Assembly (NCBI GenBank): GCA_000697475.1
Contig: JNEU01001098.1
Span: forward strand, 62,001-126,000
Direction: 5' to 3'
DNA length: 64,000 nucleotides
Source: Lichtheimia corymbifera B2541
Taxonomy: Eukaryota > Mucoromycota > Mucoromycetes > Mucorales > Lichtheimiaceae
Positions within the stretch are counted from its first letter, which is position 1. Each line of letters starts with the position of its first letter. This document shows positions 12,229 through 25,344 of the stretch, one piece after another. Made by a program: the position numbers and the translations under genes. Under the pieces are notes generated by a model. That model worked only from the letters and a program-made list of their open reading frames with translations, did no database searches and had not been told where the DNA came from.

Positions 12229-15200
12229 TCATGTAATAGTAGCTTTGATCACATCGCATGCAAGTGCAGTATAATTAATGGCTTCTCGTTTCCTTCTTTT
12301 GTTTGAGATCCCCCAGAATCCCATTTCATCCAGTGTGTGCTTGAGCGTTCGCTGATTCCTTTTTCTTTCATCAATTTGACGATTGGAGCATGCCACCACA
12401 ATAATCGACTCAATGGATTTCAGCATTTCCGAATCGGATGATGTATATACGGCTTTGTTCATCTTTGGCACAAGCGAATCGTACCTAGCATTAAAAGTAG
12501 ATTAGCATGTTGTTGTCGTCGAATAAATGGCCATGTTTTTATCCTCACATGATTGAAAAGGATTTCGGTATAAGTCTTGCTGCTTCAGAAAATGTAGAAT
12601 ACAAGCTGATCCTCGCAGCATCGGCTTCCTCCAACGCATTCACTTGGTATGCAAGCAGTGTCAGGAACAGTACCTGAATCCCTTGATCTTGTCGAATCAC
12701 ATCATCCATATTCACAGCCCCAGGATTCCTTATAGAGACGCCAGCAACATAACCGAGTATTTGGTAACTTTCATCATGATGTTTTCCATTATTGCTGCTC
12801 GTAGGCTGTTGTTGTTGCTGCTTTTTATCGTCGCCCTTCTTCTTCTTTATCTTGTCCTCCGCTTCTTCAATTGCATTGGCGTGGTTTGCCAGCTTCAGTT
12901 CAAGTGATAATAGTTCTTCAATGGCAGCATAACTCTCGCTACGTAGTTCGACGTCGTTCATGCCATGATGCAGCAACAACGCAACAATAGCAAAGGAAAA
13001 ATACTTTTCAAAGTTGACCCCAGAAAGTTGATCAAAACGTTTGCCAAGATCATCTGCCCATCCACGTCGTGCTTCCAGCAAGAGACTCGCAGTTGTCCTT
13101 GTTCCTCGAAATAAATGCCTGTCGTTCAATGTCCTCACAACTGAGATGGCGAGTTCCAACGCAAATGGAAAAAGTGATTCATCACCGAGCTGTATCAATG
13201 CAATGGCAATCCAGAAAAGCGGCACAAGATAGCGCGAGTGCTTTGGTAAACTCGACACCATGTTTCGTAAACACATGACGATTCCCAGTACCACAGTCCG
13301 TTGACTAGCACATAAAGCAGAGTCCAAACTGACCAAAATCTGGTATAAGAGATCATCATCCACCCCTTCTTGAGCCAAACAACCAATCTCAATAAACGCG
13401 CGTGGTTGTATTGCAGGATTGAGTTGGAATGCAACACTTGTAGCCAAGCTAAGCCAACGTGAACGCCATGCATTGGCAATATCTACATATCAAGTATATA
13501 TTTTTCTTTAGCAATGTTGATGTATGTGATCTTTTTTATAGTATACCTGGAGTGGGTGCCACGGTTCTCGTGCCGATCATCAAGTTGTTGACTACACGTT
13601 CAACTGCAATCAATGGTACGGAATCCGTGCTATCGGTGGTTGTTTCCAAATTGACCGAGAAAGCATCGCGTTCTTTGGTAAGGCCATAGAGCAATCGTGT
13701 TTTGCGGGCAGCCGTCAATTCCAAGCGATGATGCATGCTTTCGATTGTTTCTGGATACAATGGCTCTGATACACATAGCGCATGCTTCATATTGACCATC
13801 AAGCTGTGCACAGTCTCCCGTTCCAAGGTAGATCCAACGCCAACAATCAAGGCCAAAACGTGGGTGATTTCAGGTACAAAGTTGCGAACAGGCCCTCTGT
13901 AATCAAATGTGCCCATGAGGAGAAATCGCACAATGACCATAATATCTCGCCAATGCGGGTGGTTGATAAGAGACGATGTCCAATTGAAGGCAGTCTTGGT
14001 CACCAGCTTGTTGAGTCGTGTGATTAATTTGTTGCAAACAGTGGTATTGAACATGGCAACAATCACATCCGCCATCACATCCGTATGCGGTACGCCAATC
14101 CCACCGTGTACTTCAGCATAGCTAATGATCGTATCCAATGCAAGATCGATCAAATAATTGCCTTCCACCACGAGCTCCGAAATCGTTTTCCAGACCTTGT
14201 TTTGCAAGAGGCGACGGATCTATGCATCATGTTTGTAAAATGATTCAAACATGTATTATATAGTATGATTACTTACATTGTTATCGGATGCATATGTGAG
14301 CTCGGTGAACATGCCAAGAATCTCCTTGACTTTGAACAGCACATGATAATCATCGCCTCTGTGACACATCATGGCAAGGTTGTCGAACCACGGCAAGATG
14401 TAGGTGATGCAGAGATAGCGAGCTGATGGTGATTTCTTGAAACCCACAAACCATTCTCGAAATACATCAATGGTGAGCTGGGGTTCTGTCATGGCAAGTT
14501 TGGTGCTCAAAATCTTGATCATGGTGTCATCATTTTCAGGGATACAGACATCTAACATACAACAACACGCATCAGTGGATGATGATCACTTTGAACTCGA
14601 TATGTATACCTTTTGCATCAATGAGCTGGTTTGTGATCTCGAATCGAAACGCGTAACCCAGCGAGCACAAAAAGTGATATGCTACTATACGTAATTCCGG
14701 ATCCTTCATCCCCATATTCAGAAGGGCAATGTTAAGAAATATGCCAGGAACGTCATCAGGAAGAATGGGGCGATTCATATTCATATCCGTGGCCGATTTC
14801 TGCTCTTCACTCGACGGCTGACAACGACTCTTCATATTTTTGAGGACCTATTTCAATATAAACGTCAATAACGTTACCAAAGAGGATGATGGTGATGATC
14901 CACTTACGAATACAAAGCGAGATGCCTCAGTGGCCGATGTTGTTGAGCACATGATAGGGGTTGATTTGCTCTTGGTTCGAAAACGAAAATCCGTTTCAGC
15001 ATCTGCTGTCAGACCAAGGAATATATCTTCGATATCGGCAATGGCGAAAACGTCCACAAGCACCGAGCTCGCACTTTCAATGATCTTTTGCTTTTTCTTG
15101 GTCGCAATCTGCACATAATGCTGGCCTAACTTGACACTCACAGGGATCCGTTTACCGGCCGAATTGATACGATACACGGATCGTAAATGGACCAAAGGTG

Positions 15201-18200
15201 GTTCCTCCAATATTTCTACATATGACACCCCCATGTCAGTATCCAAAAGAACAACAACGAGGCCATGTAGCAAGTAACTTACCACCAAGTTTGGGAAGAC
15301 TGAGCTCGGATGGATAGATGTAAGCATGTAAGCTGGAGATACTTGTGACAAAGATGATATTTTGGACAAATCGCTTGACAGGCGTGATCAACTCCTTTTT
15401 CAAATAAGCGCAGACTGCTGAATTGGGATTGTATCCGTAGATGACAGCGATGTTTTTGTAGATTTCAAAAGGCGTCAAAAGGATCAACTGCGTAAACCAG
15501 CTGCGATCTGCTGACCAATTACTCTCACTGAATAGCGTATAGTCGATCAATATCTCGAATGGCTCTATCGACACGCGTTTCAAAATCTAAATCAAGACAA
15601 ATGAGCGATACGAAATCATCATCATCATCAGCTTACCTTGAGAAGGAAATACAACGTGGGCTCATAATCCCTTTCCTGCAATCGTAGCCTGCGTACAATA
15701 AAATACACCACAGGTCTGCCGGCTTTAGAACGTCCACTAGCATAAAATGCTGACCGCTGTGCGATTTCTCTGATATCACATCCACTGTTGCGTCGCATGA
15801 AATCGGAATATTGAATGCTGGCATATTTTAGGGGTCGTCCATGTAGATAGTAGTCTTGGTGCTGGCTACGAATATCCGGGGGGATACCGAGATGAGCAAG
15901 CAAATCGGTCATGCGATCAAATTTCTGTCTGATCCTGTAATCGGCTGCAAGGGTTTCATTGCTTGAACGTGCGGTGGTGATGCCTTGCGTGTACCACGAG
16001 TTCCAAAGCGCTTGTGCCATAGGGTCAATGCTATCAAGCATCATGTGATGCATCAAGGCGTAATCTTCGTTTTCCATAGGGACTTCATATTCCACCTGGC
16101 GACAGTTGGGTTTCATTGATACATCTCGCATAAAACAAATGACACGGTAGGTGTTGCACGTGACAAAATCATTGAGTGGGATCATGAACGCTTCTTTGAC
16201 ACCGAAAAGCACATTGTTGGCCAGATTCTGAGCAATTTTGCCAGCAAGCAGTAGTCCACGATGCAGGTTTGGATTCATGTTCACCTTGATACCAATCGAT
16301 TCAGGAGATACAATAGCAGGGCAAAAGAAACGCAGGAAGATAAAGGCTCCCACAGCTGTATAACGTGCCTCTGGGAATCGTTCGCTTGTACATTCACTGA
16401 TATTGTAGCAGATCTCTCTTATCATGCTATATATAAAAGGGCCATAGTCATTAATGAACCCATGGATCGTAGTATCAAGTAAAATGTAACTTACGCAGGA
16501 GCTGCATCAGCTGATTCACAAATCGCACTCAACAACTTGTCTGTGAGCCTTGCAACATTTTCTCGATTCGCTTCGATATCTTCATCGGGCTTCAATCGTG
16601 ATGGATTCAACTCAAACGATGTACCAGGTGGAAGTTGCTCATTGTTCAGTGCTCGAAATACTGGATAGAGAATCTCTTGGATATATTCAGTGCCGCATCG
16701 TTTAGCAACACCTGATAAAAAGTGCGTGGCAACCGATGTATGTCGAAAAAGCTGTGCCTCCACATCTGTATGTATGTGTGATAAGGTGTCAAACAAGGCT
16801 GCTAATGTATTGACCAAATCAACTTGCCTGTATTTTGAACCTCTTTTGTGATTAGAACTTTAATAAACTCGGTGATCTTTCCTCGAGTGCCAAGACAAGC
16901 AAGAAGGCCATTCGCAATAATATCAATTTTTGGTGCAGGACATGAAGTGGACATGAGCATAGCAATAGCAAAATCATCTTGTTCATCCGTAATGATCTAT
17001 ATATACAAACCGCCGTTGTTAATATCATGAAGAGGAGCCACTCGTACTATTACTACTACTTACGTCCAACAGCTCATTGTATCTTTCAACTTCGATGGTA
17101 TCTGATAATCCTTCAAAGCTAGCTCCTCGTTTCAATGCCGTCGCAAAGATTTCCAAGAAGGCTGTCCTTACACCATGGATACGGCAATACATCATGGGTA
17201 GTGCTTGCTTGAGTCCAACACTGACATTGGCACCGATAAGATTGGCTAATCCAGCAATGGTATGGCCTCGAATAAGATCTGCAAATTCGGGAGGGTGGAT
17301 GGGTCGTTCTATGCATTTCTTTATGGATGACATGAGTAAATGGATTAAAGAAATATGGGTGTTTACATGTACCTGGACATTGATGGATGAGAAAAGAATA
17401 GCATAACAAGGGCCACCGAATTCATCATTATCACAGTTGAATGCATTCTCGATCTCGGATCCTGTGCTGATTTTCCAGCTATTCAATGATATGATGCAGT
17501 GCAAGAGGAGATGCATAAAGTACTTGAAATATCTTGAAAACAGGCGGAATCGAAGCTGTTCGGTGCTGTTTCCATCGTCATAAGTGAGATCACGCACCAA
17601 ATGAAAATCGGTTGGCTGAAGTGGAAGTTTGTCCAATAACAATGTCATTGCTCGGATGCACTGGTGTTCAAGCTCTCGATAGATATGGCTTTCGTCTCCC
17701 CTCGGTGACGCAGCAGGCGATGTGGTTCGCGTAGCAGTATTAGCGTCCATCATTTTGCCACTTGTACCTCCGGGGCTTAGAACAAGAGTCTCTCCCTTCT
17801 ATATATATATATATATATATATATAGCGTTAAGGCTTGGTGATGGTCTTTTTATATATTCACTTACCATGAGAGCCCCAAAACTGCTGGTCCATTCAATG
17901 ATAATCTCAAGTAATTTGGTACGTAGCTTGAACTCGCCATGCAATGTAATGAATGGATGCTTTTTACGTGTAATCATGATCACTTCGCAAAGACGAGCAA
18001 AACGTAATCTCATGCGCGGTATGTTGATTCCAGTATTTGTGTTGTTTTGACCACCGGCTTTGCAAAAGAGGTATGTCGCACATTGATCGATCAAATCACT
18101 AAAGTGCATGGATGACAATGCTGAAACGCTTGTTGGTTCATCTTGTACATTTTCGAGAAAGGTAGTGAGGATGATGATGGTGTGCTCGACCGCCAACATG

Positions 18201-21200
18201 CAATCATTGCCTCTGGATGCAACAGCACAATGCGAAATGGTATGTTCCAAATGACGCAGCAAAGCAGATCGCATGGCGGGTGATAATTCTGTGCTGAGGA
18301 CATCCTTGCTTCGTTCACGTATAAATGCATCCTGAGATGAGAGTAAGCGTACCATTTCGCTAAGGAACTGGCTTGCTTGTCCTGCCAATTCATCCACATG
18401 TTCAGAATCCGGTTGCACTGAGCACACACCAGCAAGCGATGCCAGGAAACCAGAATAGTTATGCCACTCAGTATATCGACCCACTTGTTGGCTCCATCCA
18501 GGTGAGAGTGGTTTGCCGCTACATTCACCATCCTGCAACATGCTGGTGTTTGGAACAGGCGCCAACTTGGTACTTGATCCAGAAAGCGAACGGGTGTGTG
18601 ATGAAGTGCTATTGCTGCCACTACCAGGCGATGGAAGTCCACCGGGACTCGCTGGTGATGCCGATCGTATCATGAATGCATTTAAGCGTTTCCAGCGTTT
18701 CCATACTTCTTTCCATGCTACAAGGTGCCCTGGTGCATCATGCGGCATCATCCGTAAAAGTCTCCAAATGCGTTTCTGATACATCTTGCGACCCGCCACA
18801 ATCCCAGCATTATGCAGCTTTGATATCTCTTTGTATACTGGGTAATTCTCCAACAAAAGCGAGGCTGCGTTCTTACTGCCTTCGTACGTCCTGCCATGCT
18901 CATTGTAAAAGAGGTGCTCAACTTCAACGCATAATAGGCCAAAACATTGAAAAGTCTTGTTCAAGACATCTTGATCTGGGGAACAAAGAAGCACCATGAG
19001 CGCAACTTCCAACCCAATTGTAGCTTGTAAATAATCAGATGAATTCCATCCTTTGAGAGCAGATTCCTATGAGAGTATATAAGACTACGATGGATATAAG
19101 GATAATAGTATAATAGTACATACCTGATCCATTGACGTGAGAAAGGAGTTCCTTTCATGATATATTTCTTGCAAAACAGCCAATATTTGATTGATCTCAC
19201 GGCTTTGCTCGAGGTGTTTGTCCAAAAGTATCTTTGCCACCGTGAGGACGATATGCGATGTCATGTTCCAAAAGTATTCCATATAAGCATCTTCTGGGCC
19301 CCAATATGGAATGTACTTTGCTTTATGGATGCGAGGAATGCAAAAGCTGGCAGCGCGCACAATTTCCATGTTGCTCTCCTGTAAGCACTGGGTCACAGCA
19401 ATAACAATGTCCAAGTTTTGTTCTGCTCGATCTCGATCACTTCCCTTTCCATTAAAAAAGATTAATGGGATGCCATATAACTCCTCCTCCTATTATTTAC
19501 TTACCATAACCATGAGTAAAGGATCTGCTGAATACAATAATAGCAATTCTGACACTGTGGACAGACGTTCGGATCTTTTGGCCAACAACCCACGCATTTT
19601 TGCACCTGAATCCCCAGATAAAATTGATGATCCTGTGCTTTCCGCCCTTTCGAGTGTGGGTGGTGGTGGACGTGTTTCTACCGATGTACATGCAAGAAAC
19701 AGCTTTCTCAAGGGAGTGCATACAAGATTATAGAAAAAAGGGGATCCAGGCTTCCAAGACTCGTTGTGTGTATCACATGGGAACTCGGCAAAAAGATCGG
19801 TAATGAATCGTAATGAACGCACCAAGCTGGACTTGTATATTAAGGGTGCCTCCTCATGCACACACACAGGGAACAGATCGTAGATGGTATAGCGAGGATT
19901 CAACAAGAAAAGAGTAATGAAGCAATCCACCAAGAGGAAGTGCACGTCAATGTAGATATTAGCACCTTGTCCGTCACCCGATAGACTATAGAAATCAGCC
20001 AGGATGGGGTTCTCCAAGTTGAACAGCTTTGCTCGCAATTCACTTTTGCCCTTCATGGCAATTTGATGTAGGATCCTTGTTTCACATCGACTGTGCAGAA
20101 TCCCTGCGGCTTTACAAATGTCAAGTGTGCATACAATGCCAATATCCAAATGCCCATCGTCCAATTGTTGATTCCTCTCCTTTAATGTGCAAAGAAATCC
20201 TGACTAAAAAAGGGATTTGAGTCACTACTATGATCCAAGATAGCATGGAAGGGTGAGGTGTACTTACAATGGCTTTTTGTGTACGCAGAGATGCCATGGG
20301 ATTGGAAAGTTGTAATGATTCTGACAACATGTTGGGACATAGTAATATAAGCGCCGTGAGAAAAGGCCATAGCGCCAGATTTTTTCTTGATCCACCATAG
20401 AGATGCATGAATAACTTGTCAGGATCCCCACGAGGTGGCTGCCGTCGAATGTACAGATTGGCGAATTCCATAGGAAACATATCCATCCATTCCCAGATTG
20501 CATGATAGGCCGTGACGCTCACCATGCGTTGAAAAGCTGGCTTCATTCTCATCATGGTTTGATTCAATGCTGTCCATGTATATATATATAATTAGTTTCT
20601 TGTTTACTCCCTCATGGCAACGTATATATATATATATATACCTGATAAGACGTTGCTGAGTCGAGATTGATTCAATGCACAGTACTCAAGCATTCTCACA
20701 TCGCCAAGGTGATGCCATTCATCCGCAGAGCCACTCGTTCGACGAGTAAGCAGCTCAAGACCCGCTACGATCTTGTTGAAGGTCACTTTCCAGTTTGCAG
20801 CGCTGACGAGGAAGATAATGTTGTTGTACATGATATAGGTCTTGACCACAAGAATAGGATCGGTTGTACAATGCTCACTGACAAACGGGCAATTGTAGGT
20901 ATCAATGAATCGCCAGCGAGGGGAAGCATCTTTGTTGCAGATAAGGCGTGAGACACGGTGCTGTGATGCTCGGTTGATAGCTGTTGCCATACGAGGATAA
21001 TGTCGTAAATTGGGCATGATGTTGTTCAAGATGGTGTTGGTGATTGTGTCAGGGAGTTTATCCTGTGGTGATGATGATGATGATCGCTGTTGTTGTTGTT
21101 GTTGTTGCCTTGTTGGATAGTCGTTCACCAGGAATTCCTTTTGCGAACATCGCCACTGCTCAAGACATGCTGATAGCAAACAAAGCAAAATGTAATGCGA

Positions 21201-21734
21201 TTCGGCAATGTCGCTTTGGCGTACGGGTTCACCTGTCTCGAGGTTAATGGACCCAGCCTATATGAAACAAGTCTGGTAAGAAAGATGACAACAAGAAGCT
21301 ATGCTTATACAGTACCTTGATGGTAGACACGGCTTCAAATGATGAAATGATGGCTTCGGCTATGACTGTGATCCGTTTTGTTGCAAGTTTCACCAATGCT
21401 TCAACTAAATACCGAGAGACGTTTAGAATGATAGCATAGCAACTGATTCGTAGTAGTAGTAGTAGTCGTAGTTACCACTGTCGGGTGGAAATTAGCATCA
21501 AAGCATATTGCATAAGCATGCGTTTGCACTTACATTTGAAGCACACAAGGTGTCAGCAGGTCGATTTGATCAGATTTAATGCAAGTGCTTCGCTGGTTGC
21601 ACGGAAGCTTTTATATATACAAAGTGAGCAGACCGTAAAGTGAAGCTGGCACGCATGGTGATAACGCTTACAAACGCAAACAGCCGGTTAAGCAAACTGT
21701 CAATGATGACCCTTTCTTCCTTTGCAATTGTCAT
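12229..21734 (-). CDS. Neurofibromin/Ira-type Ras GTPase-activating protein
   Basis: This is a very large gene of about 18-20 exons, encoding roughly 2,700-2,800 residues, close to human neurofibromin. It stimulates GTP hydrolysis by Ras at membranes and so damps cAMP/MAPK signalling. The N-terminal half is helical repeat (AIWEWMDMFPMEFANLY and LALWPFLTALILLCP match the NF1/Ira N-terminus). The RasGAP domain follows, with the arginine finger in LFRHTSVATHF and the FLRFFCPAIVSPE signature. A Sec14-like module (LLTPFEIYKNIAVIYGYNPN) and a PH-like module come next, then a helical C-terminus. The intron just before the arginine-finger exon (16827-16766) uses a GCAAGT donor. The start ATG is read at 21734-21732. 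Exons 2 to 4 (21592-21534, 21477-21476, 21404-21316) require a 2-nt exon. The stop is TGA at 12231-12229. The identity is certain; the first 50 residues are less so. Confidence 0.93.
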
Positions 21735-21891
21735 TGATAACGAGTGGTGGAATGGTGCCGATCTTGGAAGCAGAAAACGAATGCAAGATTCTTTGATCCT
21801 CTTCAATCGGTTGACATTTCAATACAGCGTTGCTTGGGAACGTAGTTGAGAGAGTGTGCATGAATGTCGCGGTTTCAAAATGAAGGTTTTA

Positions 21892-22873
21892 TTATTCAAT
21901 GATGATGGTATATCCTTTCACGGTGGTCATGTCTCCATCGTGATCCACTAGTACGACTGGATGAATCAGAGTATCTATGGCGACGATGGGATGATGGGGA
22001 TCGAGAACGTCTTCGTTTGTGTGATACATGGCGATGTCGAGTGGGTGATCGTCTGCTTGGTGATGATCGACGATGATGGCTTCTTTTACGTTCATCCTTT
22101 GTAACTCGCCAAGTATCTGATCTTCGTTGGTCCTGTGAGACAATTGGATCTTTTTCTTCAACATCCCTTCTTTTTCTACAAGAACACTATTAGAACTAGC
22201 TCCTTATTCCAGATCAACCATCTTTCTTACGTTGGCCATCGAAATGGTTTGTCTCTTCCACCAAATCGCAATTGTCCACTTTCTTTGTTGCCACTGTATC
22301 CACCACCTAATCGCCTTGGCACCCATCCTTTCATCATCCGGCTCCTTTCATAATCCACCAGAAGAACATGCTCATCCAATACAGTACGATGTCCCTTTTC
22401 ATACGCGTCACGTGCTTCATATCGATGCTTAAAGGTGATAAAGGCGTATCCTTGGGATGTACCAGTGACTATCAAGATATACAATGTCAGCTTTGATACC
22501 ACCGTGTAGAACAGGCTCTTACCAATGTTGCACGGAAGATGGAGATGTGTGATAGTGCCATACCGCTCAAAGAATGCTCGTAGACTTTCTATAGCATTGA
22601 TTTAGTCGTTTTCCAATAAAATACATATGTAACCTATATCACCTTCCGTTGTAGCATGATTCAGTCTTCCCACAAAGATGGTCTTTTCGGGATCGGTTGT
22701 CAATTGGCGGGGAGGTACATCTGCTGGACAATTAACAAAGAAGTCCGTTTACATGGCAACAAGAGCTTACAATGAGAGTTGAGTGCTCGTTTCACCGCGT
22801 GATCGTGTGGGATAGTGTCCGTGCCATCGATCGATCCAGCTTGAAGAGGGTCATAGGTCCGTGCGAACCACAT
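21892..22873 (-). CDS. SNRNP35: U11/U12 snRNP 35-kDa protein (SNRNP35), minor spliceosome
   Basis: SNRNP35 is specific to the U11/U12 di-snRNP that recognises U12-type introns. The N-terminus [28 protein letters not shown] follows the human protein closely. One RRM comes next, with RNP2 IFVGRL and RNP1 GYAFITF. The diagnostic block after the RRM is also present: [20 protein letters not shown], then [12 protein letters not shown]. Five exons are in frame; the joins include 22502 and CCA-AC|A near 22230. The C-terminal 85 residues are acidic and His-rich and lack the RS/RE repeats of the animal protein. It is divergently transcribed from the F-box gene, with 213 bp between the start codons. Confidence 0.93.
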
Positions 22874-23086
22874 TAAACAGGAAAGAGAGCGCGGCCTTTA
22901 CATCTACTACAGCAGTTCCTTTGAATATCACGACCACTTGAAAGGTGAGCATGATGTAGAGAATACCCACCTCTTTTTCTTTGTATGGATGACAATGAAT
23001 GTAGTAGTAGTAGGGCCATGTTTGTTTCAGTCAAAATGTTGTCTGATTGTTTGTGGCACACCTGAGGAACAAATTTACTTGCTTGC
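22874..23086. promoter_or_regulatory. Bidirectional promoter between SNRNP35 and the F-box gene
   Basis: Only 213 bp separate two divergent ATG codons, so both core promoters must lie here. No TATA box is placed with confidence. A TAGTAGTAGTAG run and a CTTTTTCTTT-type pyrimidine tract are visible. This is inferred from gene layout only. Confidence 0.5.
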
Positions 23087-25120
23087 ATGCTTTTCCCTCC
23101 TCGACAACTTCCATTCGAGATCCTTGCGATTATAGCCGACTTTTGTGATCCTCAGCAACACTTTGAAGCGATCTATGTCAACCGTACCTGGAATCGAGCA
23201 TTTGGACGACTCTGCTTTCGTAATGTGACGATCACGACACGATGGCAAGCACGGCAGTTTTTCGATTGTTTGACCACTTCGAGTCTCCATGGACGACCCA
23301 TTGGCCAGTTTATGAAGAGCCTCCGTTTCGCCAATGATATTGGCATTGCTCCACGGTATCTTGGGCTGTCAGCTTGTGAATTGGATATGTTACCACGCTA
23401 TGCATCCAACCTCGAGAGACTCGACTTTAAGCATACGGCATGGCGTCGACTTGCTGTCCCTCGATCATGGCGGTTATTCAGAAAGCTACAAAAAGTCCCT
23501 GAAACAACAACATGGTATCGAACACTTTCGTTGGTATGCACGGTGGGTCACAGCTTACGGCATCTCAAATTGGGCGATCCTATCCTTCAAGCAGGCGAAA
23601 AGTGGATGGCATTACTCGCATTTACACCCACCCTCGACACACTTGAATTGTACAGCGTATTCCAGCCCGTGGATGATGTTGATGATGAGGATGACGAGAA
23701 TGAACCACCTACAACGTACCTCACTTATTCACAATTGCGAAGTGTACTTGGATTACTTCCTCGATTAAGACATTTGGAACTACACAACTTGGCATTACTC
23801 ATGTCAGATCAAGAGCGTCAACTCGCTTCCAAACATGATGGACCGTATCCTCGATTACAACAACTGATCGTTCAGAGCCAGCTTGACACTTGCTACTGGT
23901 TGGTTTATTTCACTACACGATTCCCAAACATCGATCGTTTACATTTCGAGTTGACATGGCGTGAAACAGCAGCAGTATCCAATGCCTCGGACATTGACAT
24001 TGCATCAGCCGAACAATCCATTTTGACATTTGCATCAGGACGACCTTTACAAGAATTGATATTGATCGATATGACCTTGTGGTGCCGATTTCCATCCTAT
24101 CGTGAATTATTTGATGCCATGCGTGCAGCAGAGAGTCGACCTCGTAAACTCAGCTATCTTCGATTGAACTTGGATGACGACGATGACATTACCGCTGTGG
24201 ATGAAGATTATTTTTATGCCATGCTACGTACGTTACACCCCAACACCACTGAATTGCAAGCATTTGCATGGGAAGGTCTTGAGGATATCCATCGCTCGAT
24301 TCTTATTCCATTACGCAACGACTTTTCATGCCTCACCACCCTTCATCTCAAGTGCATGGGACTTTTGAATGGTGATTGCCCCCTGGATTTGGTGCTTGAG
24401 TGTTGTCCAAACCTAAAACGGCTGACCTTGACCAACGCACGTACCACCCTTCGTTGCCATGGGAACAACAACAACAACAAAAGACATCAGTTCTATCCAC
24501 TTGAACAATTACGACTTTGTGAGATGGGATTCAGCACGGATGTGATGAATTATGTTGGAGAACACTGCCGAGGATTACGCGAGTTGCATATTCAAATGTG
24601 TAACAAGATATACAAGGAAAACGAGGGTGGACGTGTCCTGATCGACATGCCGTACCAAACGTTTGACAAGATCATTATTGAAGTCCTTGGTCTCGACCCT
24701 GGTTGGACATCTCCCCAAGTCCATTTATACCCCATGGCTTTTTTCTCACTTTTACGACTTGATTGGAATCAACAATGGATGAAGAGGAAAAGGATACATC
24801 ATGAACAGCAGCAGCCACCTGTGGATCCCATGATTTCTGATTTGACACGATGGTATCACTTGTACGACATTTACAGCACATTTTCAGTCTCTGGCATTGA
24901 CACACGACGTGCACAACGACTCTCCAGCGAGAATGGAAAGGAAATCGCTAGCTACTCCATGACACAAAAGGATTGGAAATGTATCGGTGATCACAATCAT
25001 GTGCGATGGGTCTTTAAGAAAAAAAAGAATTGGCGCCGAGACCTGTATCTAGGATATACCAACATTCGATGTCGATCAATCAAGTTACTTCACATAGATG
25101 GTGTAGACATTCGATTTTAG
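23087..25120 (+). CDS. F-box protein with leucine-rich-repeat-like body
   Basis: This intronless frame of 677 codons starts with an F-box-like motif (LPFEILAIIADFCDPQQHFE, then AIYVNRTWNRAFGRLCFRN). The body is a series of irregular leucine-rich segments (LRSVLGLLPRLRHLELHNLA, CPNLKRLTLTNA, HCRGLRELHIQMCNKIY). Such proteins are usually substrate receptors of SCF ubiquitin ligases, binding Skp1 through the F-box and the substrate through the repeats. Acidic insertions (DDVDDEDDENE near residue 200, DDDDDITAVDED near 365) separate repeat blocks. The gene has no introns, unlike most neighbours. This class is greatly expanded in early-diverging fungi, so no orthologue or substrate is proposed. 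Confidence 0.85.
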   Translation: MLFPPRQLPFEILAIIADFCDPQQHFEAIYVNRTWNRAFGRLCFRNVTITTRWQARQFFDCLTTSSLHGRPIGQFMKSLRFANDIGIAPRYLGLSACELDMLPRYASNLERLDFKHTAWRRLAVPRSWRLFRKLQKVPETTTWYRTLSLVCTVGHSLRHLKLGDPILQAGEKWMALLAFTPTLDTLELYSVFQPVDDVDDEDDENEPPTTYLTYSQLRSVLGLLPRLRHLELHNLALLMSDQERQLASKHDGPYPRLQQLIVQSQLDTCYWLVYFTTRFPNIDRLHFELTWRETAAVSNASDIDIASAEQSILTFASGRPLQELILIDMTLWCRFPSYRELFDAMRAAESRPRKLSYLRLNLDDDDDITAVDEDYFYAMLRTLHPNTTELQAFAWEGLEDIHRSILIPLRNDFSCLTTLHLKCMGLLNGDCPLDLVLECCPNLKRLTLTNARTTLRCHGNNNNNKRHQFYPLEQLRLCEMGFSTDVMNYVGEHCRGLRELHIQMCNKIYKENEGGRVLIDMPYQTFDKIIIEVLGLDPGWTSPQVHLYPMAFFSLLRLDWNQQWMKRKRIHHEQQQPPVDPMISDLTRWYHLYDIYSTFSVSGIDTRRAQRLSSENGKEIASYSMTQKDWKCIGDHNHVRWVFKKKKNWRRDLYLGYTNIRCRSIKLLHIDGVDIRF

Positions 25121-25308
25121 AGAGAAAAGATAAACAAAACTTTTTTTGGATAATCAAGCTATATACAACATATGCAGGAGGAGGATGAAAATCAGGGAAC
25201 GAGATTAAAAGAGGATATGACAAGAGGTAAACATAAACCCGCGGGATCAAGAGGGCAAGAGAAGGAATCATGGGGGCAGTATACATATACAAGAAAAGTA
25301 GGGGGGAA

Positions 25309-25332
25309 GAGAGAGAGAGAGAGAGAGAGAGG
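25309..25332. repeat. (GA)n microsatellite
   Basis: About eleven GA dinucleotides lie just 3' of the Sfp1-like gene, between it and the convergent F-box gene. This is seen directly. Confidence 0.9.
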
Positions 25333-25344
25333 ATGAATATACTA

